From: Sulfomarinibacter sp963741385
Lineage (GTDB): Bacteria > Acidobacteriota > Thermoanaerobaculia > Thermoanaerobaculales > Sulfomarinibacteraceae
Assembly (NCBI GenBank): GCA_963741385.1
Contig: CAVUHO010000015.1
Span: forward strand, 170,187 to 234,186
DNA length: 64,000 nt
Direction of reading: 5' to 3'
The notes beneath the pieces were generated by a model. The model saw only the letters and a list, made by a program, of their open reading frames with translations. It did no database searches and had not been told where the DNA came from. How positions within the stretch are numbered: the stretch's first letter is position 1; the number at the start of each line of letters is the position of its first letter. Below, piece after piece: positions 7,830 to 16,835 of the stretch. A program made the position numbers and the translations under genes.

Positions 7830-9941
7830 ATGGTAGTGTTGCCGGCGATGGACTCTGACCGCGGCTCGACCCCGCACCGCCGCTCTCCGACCGCGACCGA
7901 CGGGCTCGACGGACTCCTCTTGTCCGCGTTCGGGCACGAGAGTTTTCGACCGCTTCAGGAGGAAGTCTGCCGTGCAGTGACGGCCGGTGAGGATGTGCTG
8001 CTGGTGATGCCCACCGGCGCCGGCAAGTCGTTGTGTTATCAGCTGCCGGGTCTGGCGCGGGGCGGGACGACGCTGGTCCTGTCGCCGCTGATTGCCCTGA
8101 TGGAGGATCAGGTCGCTGCCCTTGCGGCCCGCGGTCTGGCAGCCGAACGGATCCACTCCGGGCGTGACCGGCTCGACTCGCGGGCAGTGTGCCGAAGCTA
8201 TCTCGAAGGTGCGTTGGATTTCCTGTTCGTGGCTCCGGAGCGACTCGCGGTTCCGGGGTTCCCGGAGATGCTCGCGAAGCGGCCGCCGGTGCTGATCGCG
8301 GTCGACGAGGCGCACTGCATTTCTCATTGGGGACACGATTTCCGTCCCGAGTACCGGATGCTTTCCGAGCGTCTGCCGATACTGCGCCCGGCGCCCGTTA
8401 TCGCTCTCACCGCGACCGCCACACCGATGGTGCAGCGGGACATTGTCGAACAGCTCGAGATCCCGGATGCGCGACGTTTCATTCACGGTTTCAGACGGAC
8501 CAACATCGCGGTCGAGGTGGTGGAATCAGCCCCATCCCTCAGACGCGACCTTGTGCGGCGGGTTCTGGCCGACGCCAACCGCCGGCCGGCGATCGTCTAC
8601 ACCCCGACCCGCAAGGAGGCGGAGGCGCTCGGCGCCGAACTCAACGCGGAGTTTCCCAGTGCCGCCTACCACGCCGGCATGAAAGCAGATGTCCGCGACC
8701 GGGTTCAGCGGGCGTTTCAAGCGGATGAGCTGGAGGTCGTTGTGGCGACGATCGCCTTCGGGATGGGGATCGATAAACCGGATATCCGGACGGTCGTCCA
8801 CACCGGGATTCCGGGCACCCTCGAGAGTTACTACCAGGAGATCGGCCGCGCGGGGCGCGACGGGGCTCCGTCGCGGGCGGTGCTGTTGTACTCTTGGGCG
8901 GATCGCCACACCCACGGGTTCTTTTTCGATCGTGACTACCCGGAACCCCACGTGCTCGAGACGGTTTACGCCGCGCTCGGTCCGGGGCCGCGGCCCGCCG
9001 CCGAAGTGCGGAGGCAAACAGGTCTTGACGACGACGTCTTTTCGACAGCGCTGGAAAAGCTCTGGATTCACCGCGGCGCAATCGTCGACCCGGAGGAGAA
9101 CGCCGCCCGCGGCCGGGCCGACTGGCGGAAACCATACGAGGCGCAACGGGAACACCGGCGCGACCAGATGGAACGCGTGATGGTCTTCGCCGGCGGTCGC
9201 GGCTGTCGCATGCTCGACCTGGTTCGGCACTTCGGCGACCAGCACGATTCTGGCCGGCCGTGCGGGTCCTGCGATCAGTGTGCGCCGTCCGATTGTGTGG
9301 CGGTAGCTTTCCGCGCGCCGAAATCGAACGAAAAGGAGGCGCTCGCCGGGGCGCTCGATCTGCTCTTCGATCGCGATGGTCTGAGCTCGGGCCAGCTCTT
9401 TCGTCAGGCCGGTGAGCCCGCCGGGTTTGCGAGGCCGGCATTCGAAGTACTGCTCGACGGTCTGTCGCGAGCTGACCTGGTGGATATTCGCGCCGATTCG
9501 TTTGTGAAGGACGACCGCACTATCCGTTTTCAGAGAGTGTGGTTGACAAACAGTGGCCGGCTGGCGGGGTCCGGCGACGTCGATCGCGTGCGGTTGGTGG
9601 AGACCCCCGCAAAGCCCAAGCGGTCACGGCGGTCCGCCGGCCGCCCGAGCGCGGCCGAGGTGAAGGCTGCTCACAAGGCGCCCGAGGCCGCCCTTGACGA
9701 CGACGAGGCCGCGCTCTTTGATCGATTGCGCGCCTGGCGCCTCGAGGAGGCGAGGCGGCGCCGGGTGCCGGCATTTCGAATTCTTTCAGACCGCACGTTG
9801 ACGGCGATCTGCCGCGCGCGCCCCGTCGACGATGACGAGCTGCTGGAGGTGGCAGGGATCGGGCCGGCATTACTGAAGAAATTCGGCCGCAAGGTGCTCG
9901 CGGTCGTCAACGATGATCCGACGGTCGACGACGAAGACTGA
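7830..9941 (+). CDS. recQ: ATP-dependent DNA helicase RecQ
   Basis: 703-residue 3'-5' superfamily 2 helicase for recombination and fork repair. Walker A MPTGAGKS has K66, the DEAH box is in VDEAHCISHWGHDFRPEY near residue 159, and motif VI is in QEIGRAGRDG. The zinc-binding subdomain follows (CRMLDLVRHFGDQ, then CGSCDQC). A C-terminal HRDC domain (about 630-700) ends with GIGPALLKKFGRKVL. An Ala/Arg-rich linker precedes the HRDC domain. ATG at 7848 is a possible alternative start. It lies between repeat-rich spacers and looks monocistronic. Confidence 0.96.
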   Translation: MVVLPAMDSDRGSTPHRRSPTATDGLDGLLLSAFGHESFRPLQEEVCRAVTAGEDVLLVMPTGAGKSLCYQLPGLARGGTTLVLSPLIALMEDQVAALAARGLAAERIHSGRDRLDSRAVCRSYLEGALDFLFVAPERLAVPGFPEMLAKRPPVLIAVDEAHCISHWGHDFRPEYRMLSERLPILRPAPVIALTATATPMVQRDIVEQLEIPDARRFIHGFRRTNIAVEVVESAPSLRRDLVRRVLADANRRPAIVYTPTRKEAEALGAELNAEFPSAAYHAGMKADVRDRVQRAFQADELEVVVATIAFGMGIDKPDIRTVVHTGIPGTLESYYQEIGRAGRDGAPSRAVLLYSWADRHTHGFFFDRDYPEPHVLETVYAALGPGPRPAAEVRRQTGLDDDVFSTALEKLWIHRGAIVDPEENAARGRADWRKPYEAQREHRRDQMERVMVFAGGRGCRMLDLVRHFGDQHDSGRPCGSCDQCAPSDCVAVAFRAPKSNEKEALAGALDLLFDRDGLSSGQLFRQAGEPAGFARPAFEVLLDGLSRADLVDIRADSFVKDDRTIRFQRVWLTNSGRLAGSGDVDRVRLVETPAKPKRSRRSAGRPSAAEVKAAHKAPEAALDDDEAALFDRLRAWRLEEARRRRVPAFRILSDRTLTAICRARPVDDDELLEVAGIGPALLKKFGRKVLAVVNDDPTVDDED

Positions 9942-10242
9942 GCGATCCTCCCCTCCGCCGGTGGGACTTTCACGGTCCAACATTCGGCTTGTTCGAAAAT
10001 CGGTACGTTCATCGTGCGGTTCCTCTGCGATATTGAAGCGAGATTCACCGTGTCATCCCGACCGAGGGAGCGAAGCGACCGAGCGGAAAGATCTGGGTGG
10101 GGGATGTTGGCAGAGGTCTCCCTGAAGCCCCTACCCAGATTCCTCGGCTCGCTTTGCTGGCTCGGAATGACAGAAAAAGAGGCTCGGTTCGTGGGTCTGG
10201 AATGGGGTGGGCCTTGGCCCACCTTCAGAAACTGACGTGTTC
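9942..10242. repeat. intergenic spacer with one TCATCCCGA palindromic element
   Basis: 301 bp between convergent recQ and parA-like genes. Bases about 10050-10171 form a long inverted repeat: the left arm begins TGTCATCCCGACCGAGGGAG and continues to GATCTGGGTGGGGG, and the right arm CCCAGATTCCTCGGCTCGCT ends GGAATGACAG. It belongs to the same dispersed family as the amplified copies near 35.4-35.9 and 54.9-55.3 kb. No gene is seen. Confidence 0.75.
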
Positions 10243-11001
10243 TTAACCCAACCCAAGCCCGATTCCCAGCCGGTCGGCGATCTCGCACCACAGTTCGCCA
10301 AACGCCCTGGCTGCCGGTTGCGACGGGAGGGTCGCCGCCACCGGCGCGCGGGTCACACCCATCCGTTCGACGATGCTGGCCGAGGGAATCATCGTCCGCA
10401 GGAAATCGCTGTCAGCCAGACACACATCGCAGGTGTCGAGGTGAATTCTCTTGCGTCGATCGACCATCGACAAAAAGGGGAGGAGTCGCGGTTGGTGCTT
10501 ACCGGCGGTCGCCACAAAGGCGCGAACCTGATCGAGGGTGCGCATGGAGAGAGTGGTGGGGATGACCGGTACGATCAAAGCGTCGGCCGCCCGCAGCACG
10601 GATTCCGAAACCAGCGACACGCTCGGCGGGCAGTCGAGCAGCACGACGTCGAACTCGGAGGCCAGCGGCCGCAACCTTTTGCCGAGCATCTTTCTCGGTT
10701 TGCCGCCTTCTTCCAACGCCAGGTCGAGGTGGCGATAGGAAAAATCAGCCGGCAGGAGAAAGAGATTGTCGAACTCGCTCGGTTGGATGAACTGCATGAG
10801 ATCCAGCGATCGATCGAGGATGGTCTCCACCCCGCCGGGAAGACGCGGCAACGCGCGCAGGTAGAAGCTGGTGGCGCCTTGAGGGTCGAGGTCCCACAGC
10901 AACGTCCTGATCCCGGAGATCGCCGCGGCGTGGGCGAGGTTGACCGCCGCGGCGGTCTTGCCGACGCCGCCCTTGATGGTCCAGACAGCCAACGTGTGCA
11001 T
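10243..11001 (-). CDS. orphan ParA/MinD-family ATPase next to CHAD gene
   Basis: 252-residue P-loop ATPase of the ParA/MinD type. The deviant Walker A is KGGVGKT at residues 10-16 (signature Lys10), followed by LLWDLDPQGATSF and Walker B VVLLDCPPSVS. The family positions DNA or protein cargo by forming ATP-dependent gradients on the nucleoid. No parB or parS-like repeat is adjacent. Its ATG starts 3 bp after the stop of the CHAD gene, with GGTGGAG of that gene serving as ribosome site, so the two are almost certainly co-translated. I infer a polyP granule positioning role from the context (McdA-like); a role in replicon partition cannot be excluded. Confidence 0.88.
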   Translation of the reverse strand: MHTLAVWTIKGGVGKTAAAVNLAHAAAISGIRTLLWDLDPQGATSFYLRALPRLPGGVETILDRSLDLMQFIQPSEFDNLFLLPADFSYRHLDLALEEGGKPRKMLGKRLRPLASEFDVVLLDCPPSVSLVSESVLRAADALIVPVIPTTLSMRTLDQVRAFVATAGKHQPRLLPFLSMVDRRKRIHLDTCDVCLADSDFLRTMIPSASIVERMGVTRAPVAATLPSQPAARAFGELWCEIADRLGIGLGLG

Positions 11002-11004
11002 GCG

Positions 11005-12546
11005 TCAGACTCCACCGAATGTCTTCTGATACAGCTTGCGGCTCTGATCGCCGGCGAAAACCTCGAAGCGTTCCGCGAACGCGTCCGCTGAGGCCCCCTG
11101 CCGCGCCGCCATCGCATCCGCCAATCTGCCCATTGCAAACATGGTATCGGCTCGCGCCGACCCTTCGGCCATGAGCGTCTCCGCGAAGCCGGCGAGGTGG
11201 CGCTGCTGGACGGCCATGTCGTGAGATTCGCCGAGGATGTCCTGGAACTGTTTGAGTTCCTTGACCAGACGCGAGATGGTTTCTCCGGGGTAGAGGCCGC
11301 CGAAGAACTCGAGTAGGTAGCGGAGCTTCTTGGCGTCGATCCGGAGCCGGTGGAGGTCCTCGGCGGGCGGTGGATCGGAGAGGCGGGTGCCGCGTCTGAC
11401 CATTCTCCGGTAGGCCTTGAGGATCTTCTTGCCAGCGACCTCAGAGATCGGCCGATCGGCGTTGGGAGAGTCCGAACTCGTCACTTTCGCTTCGACCAGC
11501 GCCGCCCAATCATCCACCAGGCGGACGAAGCGTTGGGATCGGAGGGCGGTGCGAACCCGCCGGAGAGCCTTCGACCGTTCACGTCGCAACAGCTTTTCGA
11601 GATCGTCGATCGCTCCGGCGGCAGCACCGAGCTGTCGCCGATAACCGGTCATGTCGAGGAGGTGGACGTCGAGATCACGACACGGGTTGGTGACCTCGCC
11701 CAGCCACCGAAGTTCGGTCGCGAGGTGGCCGGCTTCAGGTTGCGGGAGCACCCCCTTGAGCTGACTCAATGCCGACCGGGCGCGTCGACACGCGACGCGG
11801 AGGTCGTGGAGGAACTCCACATCCACGTCATCGATCGCTCCCTCCACGTTGGCCGCCGTGGTTTGTCGGAGATGGCCGAGGATCATCTGCAGCACCTCGC
11901 CGCAGCGTTGATCCGACTGGAGGGCTAAACGGACCTTCGACGAGTAGTCGCCCGGACGGCGGCCGCGGACTTCGGCTGCCGCGGCGAATGCGTCAGACGT
12001 CGCCGGATCACAGGCGCCACTTTCGTGGAGGAGGCGGATCACCCGCCGGTAGGCTCGCGCCCCAGCCCCGACCGGTTGCGCCGTCACCGTTCGGCGCGGC
12101 GGACCGACGGACCTGTTCGAGGCGTCGAGCAAGGTCGCCTCCTCGATCAGCAGCCGCACGATGGTGTTGTCCAGGCCGTCGATGATGCGGGCGTTCTGCC
12201 GCGAGACCCGGGTGGTGCCGGCGGCCAGCAGTGCGCGAGGTCCTGTCACCGCTTCGAGCTCCGACTTCAAGAACCCCTCGGGCAAATCGTGCGCGAAACG
12301 CAGCGCGTGAGTTCTGGGCATCACGTAGGGATGAGGCCGCACTGGTGAACGCCAATGCAGCGACGCCTTACCGCCGGTCCGTTCGTGGGTGAGCCGACAC
12401 CCGGACTCGTGGAGGAGCCAGTCGAAGGTGTCGAGGTAGGTGATGCGGACGTTGGATCGTGGTTCGACGTGGAGCCGATCACCGAGACGACTCTCGAACG
12501 ACTCGAGGGACCAATCGTCGGCGGTAAGTGTCAGTGCATCCAACAT
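11005..12546 (-). CDS. CYTH-like/CHAD domain protein, probable polyphosphate-granule protein
   Basis: 513 residues. The N-terminal part resembles a degenerate CYTH domain (RITYLDTFDWLLHESGCRL, then KSELEAV). The C-terminal half is a CHAD domain with conserved His/Arg/Lys helices: EFLHDLRVACRRARSAL near residue 240 and LHRLRIDAKKLRYLLEFF near 395. CHAD proteins bind polyphosphate and coat granules (phosins); CYTH domains act on triphosphates. It is cytoplasmic and the first gene of a two-gene operon with the ParA-like ATPase. The polyphosphate kinase lies 0.6 kb away, which strongly supports a polyP function. No clear ribosome site precedes the ATG. Confidence 0.9.
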   Translation of the reverse strand: MLDALTLTADDWSLESFESRLGDRLHVEPRSNVRITYLDTFDWLLHESGCRLTHERTGGKASLHWRSPVRPHPYVMPRTHALRFAHDLPEGFLKSELEAVTGPRALLAAGTTRVSRQNARIIDGLDNTIVRLLIEEATLLDASNRSVGPPRRTVTAQPVGAGARAYRRVIRLLHESGACDPATSDAFAAAAEVRGRRPGDYSSKVRLALQSDQRCGEVLQMILGHLRQTTAANVEGAIDDVDVEFLHDLRVACRRARSALSQLKGVLPQPEAGHLATELRWLGEVTNPCRDLDVHLLDMTGYRRQLGAAAGAIDDLEKLLRRERSKALRRVRTALRSQRFVRLVDDWAALVEAKVTSSDSPNADRPISEVAGKKILKAYRRMVRRGTRLSDPPPAEDLHRLRIDAKKLRYLLEFFGGLYPGETISRLVKELKQFQDILGESHDMAVQQRHLAGFAETLMAEGSARADTMFAMGRLADAMAARQGASADAFAERFEVFAGDQSRKLYQKTFGGV

Positions 12547-12603
12547 GAAAAGCTGTGGGTGGCGGCACCCTGGAAAGCGCCGAGGGTATCACGGACACAG
12601 CAA

Positions 12604-12641
12604 ACGGGAGCGTGGATGCGAGACAGCTTCCACGCTCCCGT
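12604..12641 (-). terminator. hairpin terminator downstream of the Lys-rich gene
   Basis: Perfect 13-bp stem (ACGGGAGCGTGGA / TCCACGCTCCCGT) with a 12-base loop, placed between the 3' end of the histone-like gene and the start of the CHAD gene, both on the minus strand. On that strand it is followed by TTTGCTGTG, a weak T-tract. It probably separates the two transcripts. Confidence 0.65.
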
Positions 12642-12718
12642 CAGAATGTGCATCGAGAGACACCGACGAAGCGCGAGGTGATAGCGTCCGCTCGCGCCCG
12701 TCAGGTGTTCGCGCCGAC

Positions 12719-12979
12719 CTACTTCTTGGCGGCCGGTTTTTTTGCGGCGGCCTTCTTCGGGGCGGCCTTCTTCACTGCCGGCTTCTTGGCGGCGGCCTTC
12801 TTCACTGCCGGCTTCTTGGCGGCGGCCTTCTTCGGGGCAGCCTTCTTCACTGCCGGTTTCTTGGCGGCCTTCTTCGGGGCAGCCTTCTTCACTGCCGGTT
12901 TCTTGGCGGCGGCCTTTTTGGGCGCAGCCTTCTTCGCGGTCGTTTTTGCCTTCGCTCCAGCTCCGGTCTTTGTCGCCAT
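12719..12979 (-). CDS. Lys/Ala/Pro-rich histone H1-like protein
   Basis: 86 residues composed almost only of K, A, P, V and T, built from repeats of the type KKAAPKKAAAKKPAVKKAA. This matches the C-terminal tail of AlgP or chlamydial Hc2-type nucleoid proteins. The start at 12979 (MATKTGAGAK) is chosen because AGGAGGAAAGAG precedes it, giving a strong ribosome site; the upstream in-frame ATG has none. Such tails bind DNA and polyphosphate. In Pseudomonas aeruginosa the H1-like AlgP is known to help space polyP granules on the nucleoid. Here the gene sits between a CHAD-ParA operon and ppk, so the same role is plausible. The repeat DNA also opens meaningless frames on the other strand. Confidence 0.85.
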   Translation of the reverse strand: MATKTGAGAKAKTTAKKAAPKKAAAKKPAVKKAAPKKAAKKPAVKKAAPKKAAAKKPAVKKAAAKKPAVKKAAPKKAAAKKPAAKK

Positions 12980-13139
12980 CTCTTTCCTCCTCTTGTGTTC
13001 GCACACGATCAACTTGATGAATTGATAGTAACACGCAACATGTAAATTTCGTTCGATGTGTCTCGAATCTCGCGCAAGCGTTCCGTATAATCGTGGGTCG
13101 ATCTCTCACAGTCGCGAGTCGAAGATCGATGGAGTAGCG
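12980..13139. promoter_or_regulatory. divergent promoter region between the H1-like gene and ppk
   Basis: 160 bp, clearly more AT-rich than its surroundings (TTGATGAATTGATAGTAACA; ATGTAAATTTCG). It separates two divergent genes of linked function, so both promoters must lie here. I could not settle on -35/-10 pairs with good spacing. Confidence 0.4.
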
Positions 13140-15242
13140 ATGGTTCAGAAAAAATCGCAGGACAATCTCACACCGGAATCACCCGGTGCGTTCATCAACC
13201 GCGAGTTGAGCTGGCTTCGATTCGCGCGACGGGTGTTCGAGATGGCGAAGGACCCGGAGGTGCCGCTGCTCGAACGCGTGAAGTTCGCAGGCATCCTCGG
13301 CATGCTGCATGACGAGTTCTTCATGAAACGCGTCAGCGGTCTCAAACGACAGATCAACAAGCGCGTCAACAAGCTTTCTCTCGACGGCATGACGCCGACT
13401 GAGGAGTTGGCTGCGTGCCGCAAGGAAGTGCTCAAACAGAACAGAGAATTGTCGCAACTCTTGAGTTTCGAATTGCGGCCGGCGTTGGCTTCTCAAGGGA
13501 TCGGTATCGTCGACCTCAAAGATGTGAGTGATCACCACCGCGCCGACCTTGCCGAGTACTTCAAACGTTCGGTGCTGCCCATTCTGACGCCGCTGGCGGT
13601 TGACGCCGAACACCCTTTTCCATTCATCAGAAGTCTCGGACTCAACCTTGCGGTCACCGTGAAAGAGGGCAAACGCGGCGATCGATTTGTCCGCGTCAAA
13701 GTCCCGATCAACCGGAACCGTTGGGTGCCGCTCAGCGACCGCAGCGGGTTCGTGCCGCTCGAACAGGTGATCGCCGCAAACCTTGATCAGCTTTTCCCAG
13801 ATGCCGAGATCGCGTCGTATGTTTTTCGAGTCACTCGAGCCGCCCGCGGTGAAGAGGGGGAGGAAAGCGACTCGACGATCCACACCGGTGTTCTGGAACC
13901 GGGCAGCATCATCCGGCAGGTGACCGACGAACTCAAAGCGCGACGTTTTGCCGGAGAGGTCCGTCTTCAGGTAGCGAGGGAAACGCCCAAGAAAATGAGG
14001 CAGTGGCTGACGCAGCAGCTCAAGCTTGTGGAAACCGATGTCTACGTGACAGACCACTTCATGGCGGTGGCTGATCTCCTTCGGTTTGACGTCGAAGGCC
14101 ACGAGGCGTTGCGCTACCCGCCCTATGCTCCAATCATTCACAACCGGCTTCGCAACCTCATCGCCAGCGACTCTTCGGCGATCTTTGAAGAAATCTCCCG
14201 CGGGGACATCCTGCTCCACCACCCGTACCACAGCTTCGACACCTCGGTGCTCCGGTTTCTGCAGTCGGCGGCGACAGACGACAAGGTCCTTGCCATCAAG
14301 CTGACGATCTACCGCACGTCGTCGGACTCGCCCATCATTCAGGCATTGGCCGAGGCGGCGCGTCGTGGCAAACAGGTGGCGGTGCTGGTTGAGATCACCG
14401 CCCGGTTCGACGAAGAACCGAACATCGCCTGGGGCCGCTTGCTCGAGAGAGAGGGTGCCCACGTCTCCTATGGAGTGGAAAAGCTGAAGACCCACGTCAA
14501 GCTGGCGATGGCGGTGCGAGAGGAGGCCGACGGTGTGCGGCGTTACGTTCACGTCGGCACCGGGAACTACCACAGCGGTACAGCGCGGTTGTACGAGGAT
14601 ATCGGCATTTTGAGTTGCGACCCCGACCTCAGCGCTGATGTCGCGGCGGTGTTCAACGAACTCACGAGTTCCACTCCGTTTGACGGCTACCGGCTGATGT
14701 TGGTCGCGCCGAGGATGATGCGCACGCGGTTCATCGAACTCATCCGTCGTGAGGTGGCCCATGCCGTCGAGGGTCGGCCATCAGGCATTCGTGCCAAGAT
14801 GAACCAGCTGCAGGACCCGGAGATCATTCGCGAGCTGTACAGGGCGAGTCAGGCGGGCGTGTCGATCACTCTCAACGTTCGTGGGCTGTGTTGTCTGCGT
14901 CCCGGAATCAAGAACCTCTCAGAGAATATCCGGGTGTTCTGCGTGCTTGGTCGGTTTCTCGAGCACGGTCGGATCTACGGGTTCGAAAACGGAGGCTCGC
15001 CCGAGTACTTCTTCGGTTCGGCGGACTGGATGAAGCGAAATCTCGACCGCAGGGTGGAGACCATCGCACCGGTTCGCGACCCGCTGCTCGTCGCCGAGGT
15101 GGAGGAGATTCTGACGATTGCCGAGAATGACAATCACACGGCCTGGGATCTCCGGTCGGACGGCACCTATGTCCGTCGTCGTCCGAAAAAGAACGAGGAA
15201 CCGCGACCCTCGCAGCAGGTATTCATGAACATCGTGCGGTAG
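13140..15242 (+). CDS. ppk1: polyphosphate kinase 1
   Basis: 700 residues, the usual PPK1 size. It polymerises the gamma-phosphate of ATP reversibly into polyphosphate. The start at ATG 13140 is preferred over an upstream frame extension because it gives family length and follows GGAG. N-domain motif FINRELSWLRFARRVFE and head domain are present. The C-terminal PLD-like domains carry KLKTHVK with His452 (the phosphorylated His), HVGTGNYHSGTARLYEDIG, His609 in LEHGRIY, and FFGSADWMKRNLDRRVE. It is divergent from the histone-like gene and forms a polyP cluster with the CHAD and ParA genes. Confidence 0.97.
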   Translation: MVQKKSQDNLTPESPGAFINRELSWLRFARRVFEMAKDPEVPLLERVKFAGILGMLHDEFFMKRVSGLKRQINKRVNKLSLDGMTPTEELAACRKEVLKQNRELSQLLSFELRPALASQGIGIVDLKDVSDHHRADLAEYFKRSVLPILTPLAVDAEHPFPFIRSLGLNLAVTVKEGKRGDRFVRVKVPINRNRWVPLSDRSGFVPLEQVIAANLDQLFPDAEIASYVFRVTRAARGEEGEESDSTIHTGVLEPGSIIRQVTDELKARRFAGEVRLQVARETPKKMRQWLTQQLKLVETDVYVTDHFMAVADLLRFDVEGHEALRYPPYAPIIHNRLRNLIASDSSAIFEEISRGDILLHHPYHSFDTSVLRFLQSAATDDKVLAIKLTIYRTSSDSPIIQALAEAARRGKQVAVLVEITARFDEEPNIAWGRLLEREGAHVSYGVEKLKTHVKLAMAVREEADGVRRYVHVGTGNYHSGTARLYEDIGILSCDPDLSADVAAVFNELTSSTPFDGYRLMLVAPRMMRTRFIELIRREVAHAVEGRPSGIRAKMNQLQDPEIIRELYRASQAGVSITLNVRGLCCLRPGIKNLSENIRVFCVLGRFLEHGRIYGFENGGSPEYFFGSADWMKRNLDRRVETIAPVRDPLLVAEVEEILTIAENDNHTAWDLRSDGTYVRRRPKKNEEPRPSQQVFMNIVR

Positions 15243-15308
15243 CCCTCGGCGAGTTTTGAGTTTTGAGTTTTTAGTTTTTAGTTTTGAATTTGGGATTCGG
15301 CTGCGAGC
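15243..15308. repeat. GAGTTTT/TAGTTTT AT-rich heptad repeat
   Basis: The spacer between convergent ppk1 and hslO consists largely of iterated 7-8 bp words (GAGTTTTGAGTTTTGAG, TTTTTAG, TTTTGAATTTGGGATTCGG). It belongs to the same loose family as the AAATTCCGAATTC runs at 16.3, 32.0, 35.2 and 38.1 kb. Confidence 0.55.
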
Positions 15309-16241
15309 TCAGCCGTGGCGCGTTGACTTGCGTTCGGCGTCGACCTCGGCGAGGAGTTCGCGGAGACGTTCGTGGGTCAGCACGTACTCGGTGTGGCAGA
15401 AACCGCACGTCAGAACCGCGCGCCGGTCGTTGTCTTCGTCCATCGCCGCCCGGATCTCGCCGACCCCGAGCAGCTTGAGCGCAGCCTCGACCCGGTCGGA
15501 CGAGCAGCCACAGAGGAAACGAACGGGGAGTTCGTCGAGAATGGTGCAGCCGTCCGGGAAGACCGTCGCCAGCCACTCCCGGGGACCGTCGCCCTCCGCG
15601 ATGCGGGACGAAAGGGCCCCGAGCTCGCTGATGTGATCGACCAGAGTCTCCGCTTCTTCGTCGCTGACCCCCGGCAGGAGTTGAATAAGCATCCCGCCGG
15701 CGATATCGACCCGCCCTTCGGGAACCACGAGCACGCCGAACACGACGGCCGCGGGCGATTGCTCTGACTCGCTCAGATAGACCGCGAGGTCTTTGGCGAG
15801 GTCTCCCGACACCAGGTCGACGACTCCGCGATAGGGATCGCTGTGGCCTGAATCCCGGGTGACCACGAGCTGGCCGCCCCTCCCGACGACGCCCGCAACG
15901 TCGAGGTCACCGTCGGCCTTTCGAGGTGTGGTCGCGAGTGGGTTGGCTGCCATCGCGCGGACCCAGCCGGCCGGTGATGCGGTCGCCACCAGCCGGCCCG
16001 CGGGACCGCCGCCATCGGCCTCGAGGGTCAACACGGGTTCTCTGTTTGTCAGCTTTTCGAGAGTTGCAGCCAACAGCAGGGCACCAGTCGACAACCTCGC
16101 AAGAGCCGCCGCAACCTGTGGCGATGGATCGTGGATTCGCCGCAACTCCTCAGCGGTGTCCGTCGTCAGGGCGGCGACAACCCGGGCCCGTCCATCGAGG
16201 CCCATCGCTCGAATCAAATGGTCGCCCTTGTGCCCGGTCAT
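15309..16241 (-). CDS. hslO: Hsp33 redox-regulated chaperone
   Basis: 310-residue holdase chaperone activated by oxidative unfolding. The N-terminal domain has DHLIRAMGLDGRARVVAALT and the middle TGALLLAATLEKL block of the family. The C-terminal zinc redox switch is complete: C244-G-C246 and C279-G-F-C282, that is CxC plus CxxC. Cytoplasmic. It lies 108 bp downstream of the FmdB-like gene on the same strand. No oddity seen. Confidence 0.96.
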   Translation of the reverse strand: MTGHKGDHLIRAMGLDGRARVVAALTTDTAEELRRIHDPSPQVAAALARLSTGALLLAATLEKLTNREPVLTLEADGGGPAGRLVATASPAGWVRAMAANPLATTPRKADGDLDVAGVVGRGGQLVVTRDSGHSDPYRGVVDLVSGDLAKDLAVYLSESEQSPAAVVFGVLVVPEGRVDIAGGMLIQLLPGVSDEEAETLVDHISELGALSSRIAEGDGPREWLATVFPDGCTILDELPVRFLCGCSSDRVEAALKLLGVGEIRAAMDEDNDRRAVLTCGFCHTEYVLTHERLRELLAEVDAERKSTRHG

Positions 16242-16289
16242 ACCTCTGTCCTCTCACTGGTCATGGCAATTGGCCGGGGAAGCCGCACG

Positions 16290-16346
16290 TGTGATTGCCG
16301 AATTCCGAATTCCGAATTCCAAATTCCGAATTCAAAATTCAAGATC
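16290..16346. repeat. CCGAATT/CAAATT heptad repeat
   Basis: Seven-base periodic run of CGAATTC and AAATTC words in the spacer between the FmdB-like gene and hslO. Low complexity; no gene. Confidence 0.65.
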
Positions 16347-16349
16347 CTT

Positions 16350-16667
16350 CTATGCGACCTTCGGTTCCGCCTTCTTCGGTGCGCTCTTCTCAACCTTCGC
16401 GTCGCCGGTCTTCTCACTTTTGGTCTCGGTGGTCGAGGCTGGAACGCTCGCGGTTTCCTTTTCGCTTTCCGATGGGCCCGAACCGTTGTCCTTCGCGTAG
16501 TCGTTGACGTACCAGCCGCTGCCTTTGAACTGAAGGGCGGGGGCTCCCAGCAAACGATGGGAGGCGCCGCCGCATTTGGGGCAGACGCCGTCGTGCAGAC
16601 TCGATGCCCGCTCGATGCGTTCGAAGCGGTTGCCACAGGTCTGACATTTAAATTCATACAGGGGCAT
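16350..16667 (-). CDS. FmdB-family zinc ribbon protein
   Basis: 105 residues. The N-terminal zinc ribbon has C8/C11 and C29/C32 (MPLYEFKCQTCG; CPKCGG), followed by the conserved APALQFKGSGWYVNDY block of the FmdB/CxxC_CXXC_SSSS family. The last 40 residues are Lys/Glu/Ser/Ala-rich and probably disordered. The family is thought to be regulatory, but the target is unknown. It is followed by hslO on the same strand, with an AT-rich repeat between. Confidence 0.9.
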   Translation of the reverse strand: MPLYEFKCQTCGNRFERIERASSLHDGVCPKCGGASHRLLGAPALQFKGSGWYVNDYAKDNGSGPSESEKETASVPASTTETKSEKTGDAKVEKSAPKKAEPKVA

Positions 16668-16835
16668 GCAGATCCTCCGGTGCGATCAACAATCGAGCAT
16701 TTTGCGATTTGAGTGTGGTTTTGTCAAGTCGGTCGATGGCCCGGCTGAACCTGAGGAGGGGGTCATGTCTGTTACATTGTCGAGGCAACGGGTGCGGAGG
16801 ATATCGTCAAGGCGTCCGAGGATTCGGAGATCCAG

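Noticed and set aside
5575..7836. 753-codon open frame on the plus strand opposite the OPT transporter gene
   Set aside because: His/Asp/Arg/Gly-rich translation with no domain pattern; it is the antisense of a well-supported membrane protein in a GC-rich genome.
12742..13025. Plus-strand frames rich in Phe/Ala/Gly or Ser/Pro opposite the Lys-rich gene
   Set aside because: Reverse translation of the KKAAP repeats; the minus frame has the ribosome site and a known protein type.
13179..14762. 527-codon minus-strand frame inside ppk1
   Set aside because: Antisense of a full-length PPK1; no recognisable domain.
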